64,000 nucleotides of DNA. It comes from Bufo bufo. Its lineage: Eukaryota; Chordata; Amphibia; Anura; Bufonidae. A program made the translations under genes and the position numbers. Under the pieces are notes generated by a model that saw nothing but the letters and a program-made list of their open reading frames with translations, was not told the origin of the DNA and searched no databases. The DNA is taken from assembly GCF_905171765.1 (NCBI RefSeq), contig NC_053391.1, positions 110,148,644 to 110,212,643 of the forward strand, given 5' to 3'. This document shows positions 40,691-51,962 of the stretch, piece by piece. The number at the start of each line of letters is the position of its first letter. Positions within the stretch are counted from its first letter, which is position 1.

Positions 40691-40954
40691 ACAGCATTAA
40701 GAGGATAGATGGATGCATCTTGGACTCCTATTATCTACGACATACAATAGACAACCACACAAAGGCTATATGCCAAAAGCTACATATGTGCAAGCCATCA
40801 ATCTATCCATGAGACAGATGACAGGCTTAGTCAGCATACCTTACAATGGCAGCCTTGTGCACTATGAGACATTCCAAACCAGCTCTCATCTGACTGAGAG
40901 CAAGTAAGCCCCAAAGTTACTGCAGATCTGTTGGATGGCTTGGGTGGACCTGCG

Positions 40955-41515
40955 CACCTAGATCAATATAATTAGGGAGACAAAAAGTTTTCTGATTGTC
41001 CTAACATAATATTCAATAACTTTTCTATACAGTTTTATCATGTAAAAACTAATTTGCATAAAGAATCCTCTTCTATGTTTGTGTGCAAACCTTCTTTCCT
41101 CCAGATGTAGAGGATGTCCCCTCGTCACAGTCACAGTCCTGGGGAAAAATGGATGATGGGAGAAATCTCTGTACTGACCCCTGATATATTTATGCATAGT
41201 TATTAGATCTTACCTCATTCATTTTTTTCTAAACTAAATAACCCTAATTTAGTTATTAATTATCATCTTTCTGGGTACTGTAGTCCACCCATTCCAGTTA
41301 TTACTTTAGTTGCCCTCCTCTGATCCCTCTTCAGCTCTGCTATGTCTTCCTTGTTCACAGGATCCCAGAACTGTTCACAGTACTCCATGTGTGGTCTGAC
41401 TAATAATTTGTAAAGTGGTAGGACTATGTTCTCATCATGGGCATCTATGCCCCTTTTGATGCACCCATTATCTTATTGGCCTTGGCAGCAGCTGCCTGAC
41501 ACTGGTTTCTACAGC
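40955..41515 (-). pseudogene. CR1 LINE, C-terminal RT part
   Basis: Minus-strand translation across frames gives AAAAKANKIMG, then RPHMEYCEQFWDPV, KEDIAELKRDQRRATKVITG and LFSLEKNE, the standard end of the CR1 RT region. It continues the segment beginning at 43615; when the MITE 41519-43039 is set aside, codons across the junction read DSKLSCRNQCQAAAA without shift. Several frameshifts; non-functional. Confidence 0.8.
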
Positions 41516-41518
41516 TTA

Positions 41519-43039
41519 GGCTACTTTCACACTTGCGTTCGGAGCGGATCCGTCTGGTGTCTGTACAGACGGATCCGCTCCTATAATGCAAACGCTTGCA
41601 TCCGTTCAGAATGGATCCGTCTGCATAACAGTTTTTTTCAGATCTGATTTTTCACTTTGTGAAAACTCAGATCCGACAGTATATTCTAACACAGAGGCGT
41701 TCCCATGGTGATGGGGACGCTTTAAGTTAGAATATACTAAAAGAAATGTGTACATGACTGCCCCCTGCTGCCTGGCAGGTGCTGCCAGGCAGCAGGGGGC
41801 AGACCCCCCCCTCCCTAATTTTAATTAGGGGGGAGAGAGGGGGGCCGGCCGCACTGGCCACCAATGAGTTAAATACAGGGGAGGGAGGGGGGCCGGCCGC
41901 ACTGGCCACCAATAAGTTAAATACAGGGGAGGGAGGGGGGGCCTGCCGCACTGGCCACCAATGAGTTAAATACAAGGGAGGGAGGGGGGGCCGGCTGCAC
42001 TGGCCCCCAATGAGTTAAATACAAGGGAGGGAGGGGGGACCGGTCGCACTGGTCACCAATGAGTTAAATACAAGGGAGGGAGGGGGGCCGGCCGCACTGG
42101 CCCCCAATGAGTTAAATACAAGGGAGGGAGGGGGGGCCGGCCGCACTGGCCACCAATGAGTTGAATACAAGGGAGGGAGGGGGGCCGGCCGCACTGGCCC
42201 CCAATGAGTTAAATACAAGGGAGGGAGGGGGGACCGGTCGCACTGGTCACCAATGAGTTAAATACAAGGGAGGGAGGGGGGGCCGGCCACACTGGCCACC
42301 AATGAGTTAAATACAGGGGAGGGAGGGAGGGGGGGCCGGCCGCACTGGCCCCCAATGAGTTAAATACAAGGGAGGGAGGGAGGGGGGGGGGGCGGCCGCA
42401 CTGGCCACCAATGAGTTAAATGCAGGGGAGGGTGGGAGGGAGGGGGGCCAGTGCGGCCCCCCTCCCTCCCACCAATGAGTTAAATACAGGGGAGGGCAGT
42501 CATGTACACAGTTCTTTTAGTATATTCTAACTTGAAGCGTCCCCATCACCATGGGAATGCCTCTGTGTTAGAATATACTGTCGGATATGAGTTTTCACGA
42601 TCTAACTCAAATCCAATGGTATATTCTAACATAGAGGACTTCCCGTGGTGATGGGGACGCTTCAAGTTAAAATATACTATCGGATTGGAGAAAACTCCGA
42701 TCTGATGGTATATTAATAGGGACTCCTGACTTTACATAAAAAGTCAATGGGGGACGGATCCGTTTGCAATTGCACCATATTGTGTTAACGTCAAACGAAT
42801 CCGTCCCTATTGACTTGCATTGTAAGTCTGGACGGATCCGTTTGGCTCCGCACGGCCAGGCGGACACCAAAACGCTGCAAGCTGCGTTCGGGTGTCCGCC
42901 TGCTGAGCGGAACGGAGGCCAAACGGTGCCAAACTGATGCATTCTGAGCGGATCCGCATCCACTCAGAATGCATTGGGGCTGTACGGCCGCTTGTGAGAG
43001 CCTTCAAACGGAACCCCGAACGCAAGTGTGAAAGTAGCC
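41519..43039. mobile_element. Harbinger-like MITE with minisatellite core, 1.52 kb
   Basis: Ends GGCTACTTTCACACTTGCG and its complement, flanked by TTA (41516-41518) and TAA (43040-43042), a TTA duplication with one change. The outer parts are GGATCCGT/ACGGATCC-rich. Inside are GACAGTATATTCTAACACAG blocks on both sides of a minisatellite, the third version of the palindromic core found at 13180 and 29870. It interrupts a CR1 reading frame. Confidence 0.88.
41830..42480. repeat. Minisatellite, 49-50-bp unit, about 13 copies
   Basis: Unit GGCCGGCCGCACTGGCCACC then AATGAGTTAAATACAAGGGAGGGAGGGG. Copies start near 41845, 41894, 41944 and so on. The G-rich strand (GGGAGGGAGGGGGG) could form G-quadruplexes. 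Short frames across it are artefacts. Confidence 0.93.
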
Positions 43040-43042
43040 TAA

Positions 43043-43615
43043 GTTTGCTATCGACTAAAATTCCTAGGTCATTTTCCATGTCAGTGTCACCCATTGTTTT
43101 ACCATTTAGTATGTATTGGTGACATGTATTTTTCCTTCCCATGTGCATAACCTTACATTTGTCAGTGTTAAACCTCATCTGCCACTTATTTGTCCAAGCC
43201 TCCAATCTATCCAGATCCATCTGTAGCAGTATACTGTCCTCTTCCATGTTAATTATTTTACACAGTTTAGTGTCATCTGCAAAAATTTATATTTTACTGT
43301 TCAAGCTTTCTAGAAGATCATTAATAAATATATTGAAGAGAATAGGGCCCAATACTGACCCCTGAGGTACTCCACTAGTGACAGTGACCCAATCTGAGTG
43401 TGTACCGTTAATAACCACCCTCTGTGTTCTATCACTGAGCCAGTTACTTACCCACAAACAGACATTGTCCCCCAAACCAAGCATTTTCATTTTATATACT
43501 AACCTTTTATGTGGTACAGTATCAAATGCTTTGGAGAAGTCAAGATATACGACATCCATTGATTCGCCGCTGTCAAGTGTCGAAATTACCTCCTCATAGA
43601 AATTGATTAAATTAG
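43043..43615 (-). pseudogene. CR1 LINE, RT domain
   Basis: Frame 43559-43287 reads [20 protein letters not shown] (RT motif with catalytic Asp), [19 protein letters not shown] and [21 protein letters not shown] frameshift near the YADD box follows, then 43247-43043 reads LQMDLDRLEAWTNKWQMRFN, KCKVMHMGRKN and NDLGILVDSKL. All are characteristic of CR1. The 5' part is missing at about 43615, where another element starts. Non-functional. Confidence 0.88.
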
Positions 43616-43619
43616 TTTG

Positions 43620-46125
43620 AAATTATGAGACACCGTAACAACCTGCTCTATAAAAATACCACATGACCTAACCCCTCAGGTGAACACAGTAAAAAATATA
43701 AAATAGAAACGGTGTCAAAAAAGCCATTTTTTGTCACCTTACATCACAAAAAGTGTAATAGCAAGCGATCAAAAAGTCATATGCAGCTCAAAATAGTGCC
43801 AATCAAACCGTAATCTCATCCCGAAAACATTATACCCTACCTAAGACAATCAAAAAATAAATAAAACATAAATGGCTCTCAGAATATGGAGACACTAAAA
43901 CATTATTTTTTTTTGTTTAAAAAATATAATTGTGTCATCATTGTATTAAATAAATAAATAAATAAAAATGAGACCCTACATAAGACAGTTGCCCAAAAAA
44001 ACTAACAAAAAAAAACAGCTTTCAGAATATGGAGACAGTAATTTTTTTATTTTTTTTTAAATGCTTTATTATGTAAAACTGAAACAAACAACCAAGTCAT
44101 TTTTGGCATTATCACGTCCGTAACAACCTGCTCTATAAAAATACCACATTATCTAACCTCAGATGAACATTGTAAATAACAAATAATAAAAAAGGTGCCA
44201 AAAAAACTATTTTTTGTTACCTTGCCTCACAAAAAGTGTAATATAGAGCAACCAAAAATCATATGTACCCTAAAATAGTACCAACAAAACTGCCACCTAA
44301 TCCCGTAGTTTCCAAAATGTTTTTTTTTTTGGGAGTTTCTACTCTAGGGGTGCATCAGGGAGTCTTCAAAAGTGACATGGCAAATTAAAATTATACCAGT
44401 AAAATCTGCCCTCCAAAAACCATGACATTCCTTTCCTTCTGTGCCCTGCCGTGTGCCTGTACAGCAGTTTACAACCACATATGGGGCATTTCTGTAAACT
44501 ACAGAATTAGAGCAATAAATATTGAGTTTTGTGTGGCTGTTAACCCTTGCTTTGTTACTGGATAAAATGGATTAAAATGGAAAATTTGCCAATAAGTGAA
44601 ATTCTGAAAATTCATCTACATTTTCCTTTAATTCTTGCGGAACACCTAAAGGGTTACCAAAGTTTGTAAAATTAGTTTTGAATACCTTGTATTTTCCAAA
44701 TGGGGTCACTTTTTTGGAGTTTCTACTCTAGGTGTGCATCAGGGGGTCTTCAAATGTGACATGCAACTTAAAATTATCCAAGTGAAATCTGCCTTCCAAA
44801 AACCATATGTCGTTCCTTTCCTTCTGCGCCCTGCCGTGTGCCCGTACAGCAGTCCATGACCACATATGGCATGTTTCTGTAAACTACAGAATCAGGGTAA
44901 TAAATATTGAGTTTTGTTTGGCTGTTAACCCTTGCTTTATTAGCGTAAAAAATGGATTCAAATGGAAAATCTGCCAAAAAAGTTAAATTCTGAAATTCCA
45001 TCTACATTTTCCTTTAATTCTTGTGGAACACCTAAAGAGTTAAGAAAGTTTGTAAAATCAGTTTTGAATACCTTGATGGGTGTAGTTTCCAAAATGGGGT
45101 CACTTTTTTGGAGTTTCTACTCTAGGGGTGCATCAGGGGGTCTTCAAATGTGACATGGCAACTTAAAATTATCACAGTGAAATCTGTCCTCCAAAAACCA
45201 TATGACGTTCCTTTCCTTCTGCGCTGTGCTGTGGGCTCGTACATCAGTTTATGACCACATATGGGGTGTTTTATAAACTAGAAAATCAGGGTAATAAATA
45301 TTGAGTTTTGTTTGGATGTTAACCATTGATTTGTTACTGGAAAAAATAGATTTAGGCTACTTTCACACTTGCGGCAGGACGGATCCAACAGGCTGTTCAC
45401 CCTGTCGGATCCGTCCTTCCGCTATTTCGCCGTGCCGCCATACCGCGGCTCCGTCCCCATTGACTATAATGGGGACGGGGGTGGAGCTCCGGCGCAGCAC
45501 AGAAATAGCGGAAGGACGGATCCGACATGGTGAACAGCCTGTCGGATCCGTCCTGCCGCAAGTGTGAAAGTACCCTAAAATGGAAAATCTGCCCAAAATA
45601 CTGACATTTCATCCTCATTTTCCATAAATTCTTGTGGAACACCTTAAGGGTTAAGAAAGTTTGTAAAATAAGTTCTGAATACCTTGAGGGGTGTAGTTTC
45701 TAAAATGGGGTCATTTTTGAATGGTTTCTATTATGTAAGCCTCACAAAGTGACTTCAGATCTGAACTGGTCCTTAAAAAGTGGATTTTGGAAATTTTCTG
45801 AAAAATTTCAAGATTTGCTTCTAAACTTCTAAACCTTCTAACGTCCCAAAAAAGAAAAATGTCATTTACAAAATGATCCAAACATGAAGTAGACATATGG
45901 GAAATGTAAAGTAATAACTATTTATGAGGTATCACTTAAAATTAGAAAAATTGAGATTTTTTTTATAAATAAAAATGAAATATTTTGACTCAAATTTACC
46001 ACTGTCATGAAGTACAATATGTAATGAGAAAACAGTATCAGAATGGCTTGGATAAGTAAAAGCTTTTTAAAATTATCACCACCATCCTTAAGGTGAAAAA
46101 TAGCAGGGTCCTGAAGGAAACAGGT
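43620..46125. mobile_element. Non-coding piggyBac-related element
   Basis: The right part (45960-46110) aligns with the right end of the piggyBac element at 56640-56815: TTTGACTC.A.TTTACCA, then AGTACAA.ATGTAA, CAGAATGGC.TGGATAA and CCTTAAGGTGAAA. The left part shares CTCTATAAAAATACCACAT and CCCTCAG.TGAACAC with 56450-56495. Between them a unit of about 390 bp is present three times (GGAGTTTCTACTCTAGG at 44332, 44717 and 45111). No transposase frame. It is interrupted by a 221-bp MITE and, at its right end, by an L1. Confidence 0.7.
45355..45575. mobile_element. Harbinger-like MITE, 221 bp
   Basis: GGCTACTTTCACACTTGCGG and its complement (one change) form the ends, flanked by TTA (45352-45354) and TAA (45576-45578). 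Nearly the whole element is an inverted repeat of GGACGGATCC blocks. Same family as the shell of 41519-43039. Confidence 0.9.
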
Positions 46126-46127
46126 TT

Positions 46128-47344
46128 TATTTATTTATTTATAAACATTTTTTATTGAAAGCACTTGTATGCGACATTACATCACGAAATTGGAAATCAA
46201 ATGAGTCAAGTGTCATTTTAACATACAGTGTCGAAAAAATACATAAAATATGCGTGTAAACAATATAAATACAAGGTGGAAGAGAAAAGGAAAAGGGGTG
46301 TGTGTAGGGAATTGGGGTAGTCCCGAATTGCAGAAAAGACCTTTCTGAAGCTGAAATACAATCACATCAAGAGAGAAAACCACAAAACTCACGCCATGAT
46401 CTCCATATCCTTGTGAATTTAGTTGTGCGTCTGGTCTCCTATCCTGCAATTTGCTCCAAACTATAATTGTCGGGACATTTTGCTAGCCAATTGGCCAGTG
46501 GGGGGGGGGGGGGATTTTTTCCGCCAGTACGTGGCAATAAGGATTCTAGCTACTGCCAAAAGCTGTGTCATCAGAATTTTAGTATGGGCTGGGCATTTTA
46601 TTTGGTCTATTAAACTTAATAAACACACCTGTGGGAGAGGACCCAACATACCTTGTTCCGAAAGGGGTCGATAGCCTGGCAGCTCCACCAAATATGAATA
46701 TAGGAGCCTGTCTCCATCTCACATCTCCAACACAGCCGACTGACCTATGGGTACATATCGTGCAAAATCTCTGGGGTGTAATACCAGCGAGTAAGGACCT
46801 TATAATAATTCTCTTACAATCTGACTGATGTTGAGAATCTGGGGTCAAAGTAAGACAGCGCTGGAGGGCTTTTTGTGTGGATAACAATTGTAGATCATCC
46901 TCCCATTTCTTAACATAGTCAAAGGCTGCTGGCCCGGCAATGCAAGGGTCAATAGTCCAGATAATTCAAGTAGCAGACGACAGGCAGAATCGTAGTCAGG
47001 TAATGCAAGGGTCAATAGTCCAGATACTCCAAGTAGCAGATGACAGGCTTCAGCAGAAGTTACCAGGTATACAACCACACTTAGGCACTTCATGGTAAGT
47101 GAAACTGCCCTATATACCGGTATCTCCACCTCTGGGTGGGGTCAGTGATTAGGAGCCTGCTCGCCACTCCCATAAGAATGGGAGAGATGTGCCCGCGTAC
47201 GCTACAGCGCACCAGATGATACCTGGCCGTGAGGACGGATGCGGTGGTATGCTGGCGGGTGCCTGCTTCTCCTGCGAGGTAAGCCAGCACTGGGACCCAT
47301 GGCTCTGCAGTGTGCAGGTGATGATCTGCCACCCTGCGGTGAGG
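46128..47344 (-). pseudogene. L1 LINE, ORF2 C-terminus, 3' UTR and tail
   Basis: Minus strand: the C-terminal zinc-knuckle region reads RWYYTPEILHDMYP, a stop, VSRLCWRCEMETGSYIHIWW (46800-46685), characteristic of L1 ORF2. The 3' end has AATAAA followed by an A-rich (TAAA)n tail on the minus strand (46124-46165 region). Between about 46925 and 47344 lies unrelated, GC-richer sequence, including two copies of a phrase of about 48 bp (46936 and 46999: GCAAGGGTCAATAGTCCAGA), which I take as a small insertion of unknown type. Confidence 0.8.
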
Positions 47345-47902
47345 TCACTGACCCAATACTGACACTATGCGATCAAATGCTTTTTCAGCGTCTGTGCCAA
47401 GGAGAGCCAAAGGCACAGATCGCAGAGTGGCATACCTAATGATGTATATCAAATGAGTGCTGTTCATCCTTCCTTCCCTCCCCGTGATAAAGCCCACCTG
47501 TACACTATTTATAATACGGGGAAGTAGATCTTTCAATCTTATAGCTATCATTTTAGCAAATTATTTAAAATCAGTATTGAATAAAGAAATGGGCCTATAA
47601 CTAGCACATACTGACGAATATTTCCCTTCTTTAGGTATTACAGTGATATAATGTTTAAAAATCTATGGAGTAGTGAGGATCGAAAAGTACGGTAGTAAAG
47701 CAAGGATAGGCCATCTGGGCCCGGGCTCTTATGTAGAGGGGTCGATTTGAGGACCGACTCTAGCTCTTTTATAGTAAATGGACATACTAAGGATGTCACT
47801 TGGTCCCCAGAGAGAGAAGGCAGCCCTGAGTCTATCTCCTGGACCCTGTCCTTTTATGCTTGTTGGGAAGGGGTCTCCCTAATATTATATAACGCTTGGT
47901 AG
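47345..47902 (-). pseudogene. L1 LINE, reverse transcriptase core
   Basis: Minus strand reads YRPISLFNTDFK, a stop, FAKMIAIRLKDLLPRIINS, VQVGFITGREG and LALLGTDAEKAFDRI, the L1 RT motifs (YRPISL, GFI.GR, D.EKAFD with the catalytic Asp). One or more stops and a frameshift. The hAT-like element at 47903 lies between this part and the upstream part at 49255. Confidence 0.88.
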
Positions 47903-49246
47903 CAGGGCCGGTGTCAGCACCCGGCATACCTGGGCAAGTGCCAAGGCTCACTGCTCCTGGGGGTGGCCCACTGAGCTGCTATGAGCACTTCCATCAATAC
48001 AGATGGAAGTGCTCATTGCTGGAGCGCAGGGAGCTGCAGTCATTTCATTCACTAACCCGCAGCTCCAGGGGTGTGGCTATTGTGGAAGCCATTGCTTCGG
48101 GCCCTGAGGGCAGAAGGGGCCGGGAGCAGTAGCAGGGCTGCAGCGTCAGACTGGAGCAAGGAGCATCAACAGCATGCAGAGGCCGGCTGCTGCTGTCCCC
48201 CTTACAAGCTCCTGTGCTGCAGAGCTTCAGACATGCCCCCTCTTCACTCTGTTCAGCAGAGCAGGACATCTTGCCTGAGAAGCTTCAGACATGCCCCCTC
48301 TACACAGGACGTACTGCCTGAGGAGGAGAGAGACCGCAGGGCTGGAGCAGCAGTGTGAAGACACTGTGACTGACTCTTCTCTGTGGGACAGGAGGGAGGG
48401 GGGTCAGGGAACTCTTCAAGCTGCTGCTGGATGCTGTAGACCAGCAGCCTCATGCTATTTAGTTGTTTTACTGCCTCTTTAAGCAGTTTGTCTCCATGAC
48501 ATCTGCCCCCCATATCCTGTCCTATCTCATCCTCATGGAGCCCCTTCTGTCTCCTTTCCTCCCCCATGAATCCAGAGCTCCTGTTCCACCCTCCTATCTC
48601 CTATTGCTGCCCTGCACAGACCTCCTGCTACTTCTTCTTGTATGAATCCCACTCAGGGCCCCTTCCACCTACTTGCTGTGTGCACCCCTCCTGTCCATCC
48701 AGGGCCCCAGGTCCCTGTCTTGCTCCTCTGCCTCTCATTATGGTGGTGTGTAAACCGCATGCACCTTAAGGACCTTCTAACGTCACAGGGTCTAAAATAG
48801 GAGTATGTATGTTTAATAAATGACCCCCTAATTGTATTATTATATTATTATTCCAGGGTAAGGATAATATCTTTATAGTATATAGATTCTAGTATATTAT
48901 ACTGTGATGTGAACCCACGCCACGGGGGGGGGTTAATACAAAAATTTGCTTTGGGGCCCAGTCAGTTCTAGCTAGTGAGGGCCTCTTACACAGTATAATG
49001 ACCCCAGTGGCGTCCACTGGGGGTCATTATTCTGAATGGAGGGCCAATGTGGGGTCATTAAACTGTGTGGGGGGCCACTGGGGGTTATTATACTGTGTGT
49101 GGGGCCACTAGTGGTCTTTATACTGTATGGGGGCCATTATATAGTGTGGGAGACACAGGGGTACATGTAAATTTAAAAAAAATGCCACAAGGGGGCCCAC
49201 TGAGATTTATCACCCAAGGGCCCACATGAACCTGGAGCCGGCCCTG
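47903..49246. mobile_element. Non-autonomous hAT-like element, 1.34 kb, exact 8-bp duplication
   Basis: CTTGGTAG occurs at 47895-47902 and 49247-49254. Ends CAGGGCCGGTGTCAGCACCC and the complement of CAGGGCCGGCTCCAGG. Interior includes CTTCAGACATGCCCCCTCT twice (48228 and 48284) and GGGGTCATTATACTGTG-type repeats (49020-49140). No transposase. Inserted in L1. Confidence 0.95.
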
Positions 49247-49254
49247 CTTGGTAG

Positions 49255-50480
49255 AACTCTCTAAAGCGAATAGCTATCTCCTCTGTTGTCATGAGAAGAG
49301 TGGAGGATGTAGTTTTGACAGAGTATATGTAAGTGCAGGATTTTCTCTTTTTGATCTGAGATAGCATAAACTTGGAGGCCTTGTCTCTATGGGCATAACA
49401 TTTAAATCTCGCCGAAAGATATAGTTTGGCAGTACGCGCATTCAATATGTTTTTAAGGGTGGATCACAAATGATTTAACTGCTCTAACATAGCATCAGAG
49501 AGATGTTTTTTATGGATTAACTCGATTTCCTGGATTTATTTGTATAGCTCAGACAGTTTCTGTTCTCTTTTCTTTTTAAGATTAGCTCCTAAAGATATCA
49601 GGTGGCCCCTTACTACAGCTTTGTGGGCCTCCCAGACCAGGCCAACAGAAGCCCCAGGTGTGGAGTTAAGTTCAAAGTACTCCTCTAGTAGACCTGACAG
49701 CTTTTTGACATGTTCTGGGTTATCTAGCAATGTCTCATTCAACTTCCAGTTGCTCATGGGTTTCTGAAATTGTTTAGGTGTGAAGTCCAGGAACACTGGT
49801 GCAGGGTCTGAATGCCAATATAAACACTGGTACATGAAGTTAATAGTCGGTATGGTACAAAAAGGTAGTCTAGGTGCTGGTATGAGTGATGTGCCATGAA
49901 GTAGAAGGTGTAGTCCTTACTAGTGGGGTGGAGGGTTCTCCAGAAATGTGCGAGGCCCAGAGATGCCATAGAAGCCTTAACCCATCTCAGTTCAAGGCTA
50001 GAGGTAGCTAAGGCCCCAGTAGAGGAATCTAAAAGGGGATCCAGGGTCATGTTTAGATCCCCCCCCCCCCCAGAATCATCATCCCTTCAGCAAACTCCTG
50101 GAACAAGCAAGGTGTTGTACAGATCGAGGAAGATTGGGAAGTATTGGGGGAGTAAATATTCCCTTAGGTGAATGTCTGCCTCCCTATTGTCCCCTTAATA
50201 AAGAGGTATCTCCCTTCTGGGTCCACAAGAGTCGAACGCACCTCCAGCGGAAAGTTCTTGTGTAAAGCTATAGATACTCCTCTAGATGCAGAGGAGGGTG
50301 ACGTACTGTGGAACCATTGGTTCTACTGGAGATGGTTCAGACGTGTTACATGACCAGCTTTAAAGTGGGTTTCTTGTAATAGTGCAACACTCACCTGGTG
50401 CTTGCGCAATTGGTGACATATTTGGCTTCGCTTGGCTGGTCAGCCCTCTGACATTAAAAGAACATACCTTAATAGCAGCC
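49255..50480 (-). pseudogene. L1 LINE, ORF2 endonuclease and linker
   Basis: Minus strand from about 50460: RKHQVSVALLQETHFKAGHV, RGVSIALHKNFPLEVRSTLV, DPEGRYLFIKGTIG, then LNMTLDPLLDSSTG and DYTFYFMAHHSYQHLDYLFV. These are the AP-type endonuclease motifs of L1 ORF2 (QETH, DFN/DLN-like and the DYxF...S..LDY region). The frames at 49835-49536 and 49445-49255 continue through the linker towards the RT. A poly-C run at 50059-50072 causes a frameshift. Non-functional. Confidence 0.88.
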
Positions 50481-51648
50481 ACGGGAAACCAGATCGAAAC
50501 TTATGTAACTTCGTGTAATCTCTGCAAAATTGGAAAACAGCAGGGTTAGAAAAAGGTGTGTAAAGGGAACATGAAACTTGTAGGGTGTCAAACAAGTAGG
50601 TAACAGATAAAGCTGAACGTCTGCATATGAGAATTACAGCATCTCTCCCATGTTTATGGCAAGAGAGGTAGTTATTGGGGGTCGAGTTTGATTAAGAGTA
50701 GGGTGTATCTAGAGGGAAACAAGCATATAGATACAAAATGGGGTTAGAATCTCACATCTCTAGGGCCTCAGAGCCTGATATTTTTTAATTTACATAGTAG
50801 GATAAGGGTATAATTAGACTAGTGGTGCGACCCATGCACAGATAATGGCCCTATAGGAGCCACTTCTGGACCTCAGGGCTCTTAAAAGGCATCATTTTGC
50901 ATTTGTAGATGGGAAAATAAAATAAAAAATAGACAGAGGTGGAGGAATAAAACAGAAAGATAGATAACTAAGAGGCACTAGGAACAAATCACTCAGGTTC
51001 AATGTGTAGTCTCCGTAGAGTCATCTTTTCCAGTTTCCTTTTCTGACACTACGATTTCAATGCTGCACTGGGTGTCCAGGCAGGAATCACAGGTATTGCC
51101 GCTGCAATCCCCACCCCACTTGGACGCACCTGTAAAGGGAAACTTACATACCTGCTTCCCTGTGCTGACTCCCCCCTCTCCTTCTCCTCCCAGCCTGTGA
51201 AGCTCCACTGTGCTCCCTCCCTTAAAACATCTGATTGGACACCACCTGCAGCCAATCACTGGACATAGTGGTGACCGGATCCCCTTGCATTATGAGACCA
51301 TTTGCTATGACGTAAGGGGAACCACTCACCACCGCTCCCGGTGATTGGCTGCAGGTGGCATCAAACAGGAATTTTTCAGCGAGGGAGGGCGATGGAGCAT
51401 TGCAGGAGGAGAGGGAGCGGGGAGCCAGCGCCTGGAAGAGAGTAAGTAAGTTTCCCTTTACAGGTTTGACCTAGTGGAGGAGGGTTTGCCAAAACCCCTC
51501 CATTCTTGCACAGCCCCTTTAACCTCCTAACAGACACAATAAAATTGGTAAAAACTCTCCCAAAGATGTCACTTTTTTGTTGTACATTTTTAATATATGT
51601 CTGAAAAATATATTATTGGCGTATAACTGAGAGGACACCATTGCATTT
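50481..51648. other. Unassigned, including an imperfect palindrome
   Basis: 50481-51000 may be L1 sequence upstream of ORF2 but I see no ORF1. At 51120-51470 there is an imperfect palindrome (GTAAAGGGAAACTTACATAC against GTAAGTTTCCCTTTACAGG, and CCACCTGCAGCCAATCAC against GTGATTGGCTGCAGGTGG), presumably a MITE. Confidence 0.5.
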
Positions 51649-51916
51649 TTAACCCCTTAGTGACATTTTAGCCTTAAGGACCAGGACCTCTGTGTTCCTG
51701 CAGACAAAAAGTTTACATTTTTTCTTCTAAAAATGTGTCTTGATTTTGCAGGATGAGTTGTAGTTTTCTTAGGAAACATTTTGGGGTACATATAATGTAT
51801 TAAATAACTTTTACTTTATTTTTAGGAGGAAAGATTTTTTGTGGAATTTATAAAATAATAACTTTATTCGTTGGGTCAGTAAAATGGTGATAATGTCAAA
51901 TTCACACACACATACA

Positions 51917-51959
<43 letters not shown>

Positions 51960-51962
<3 letters not shown>

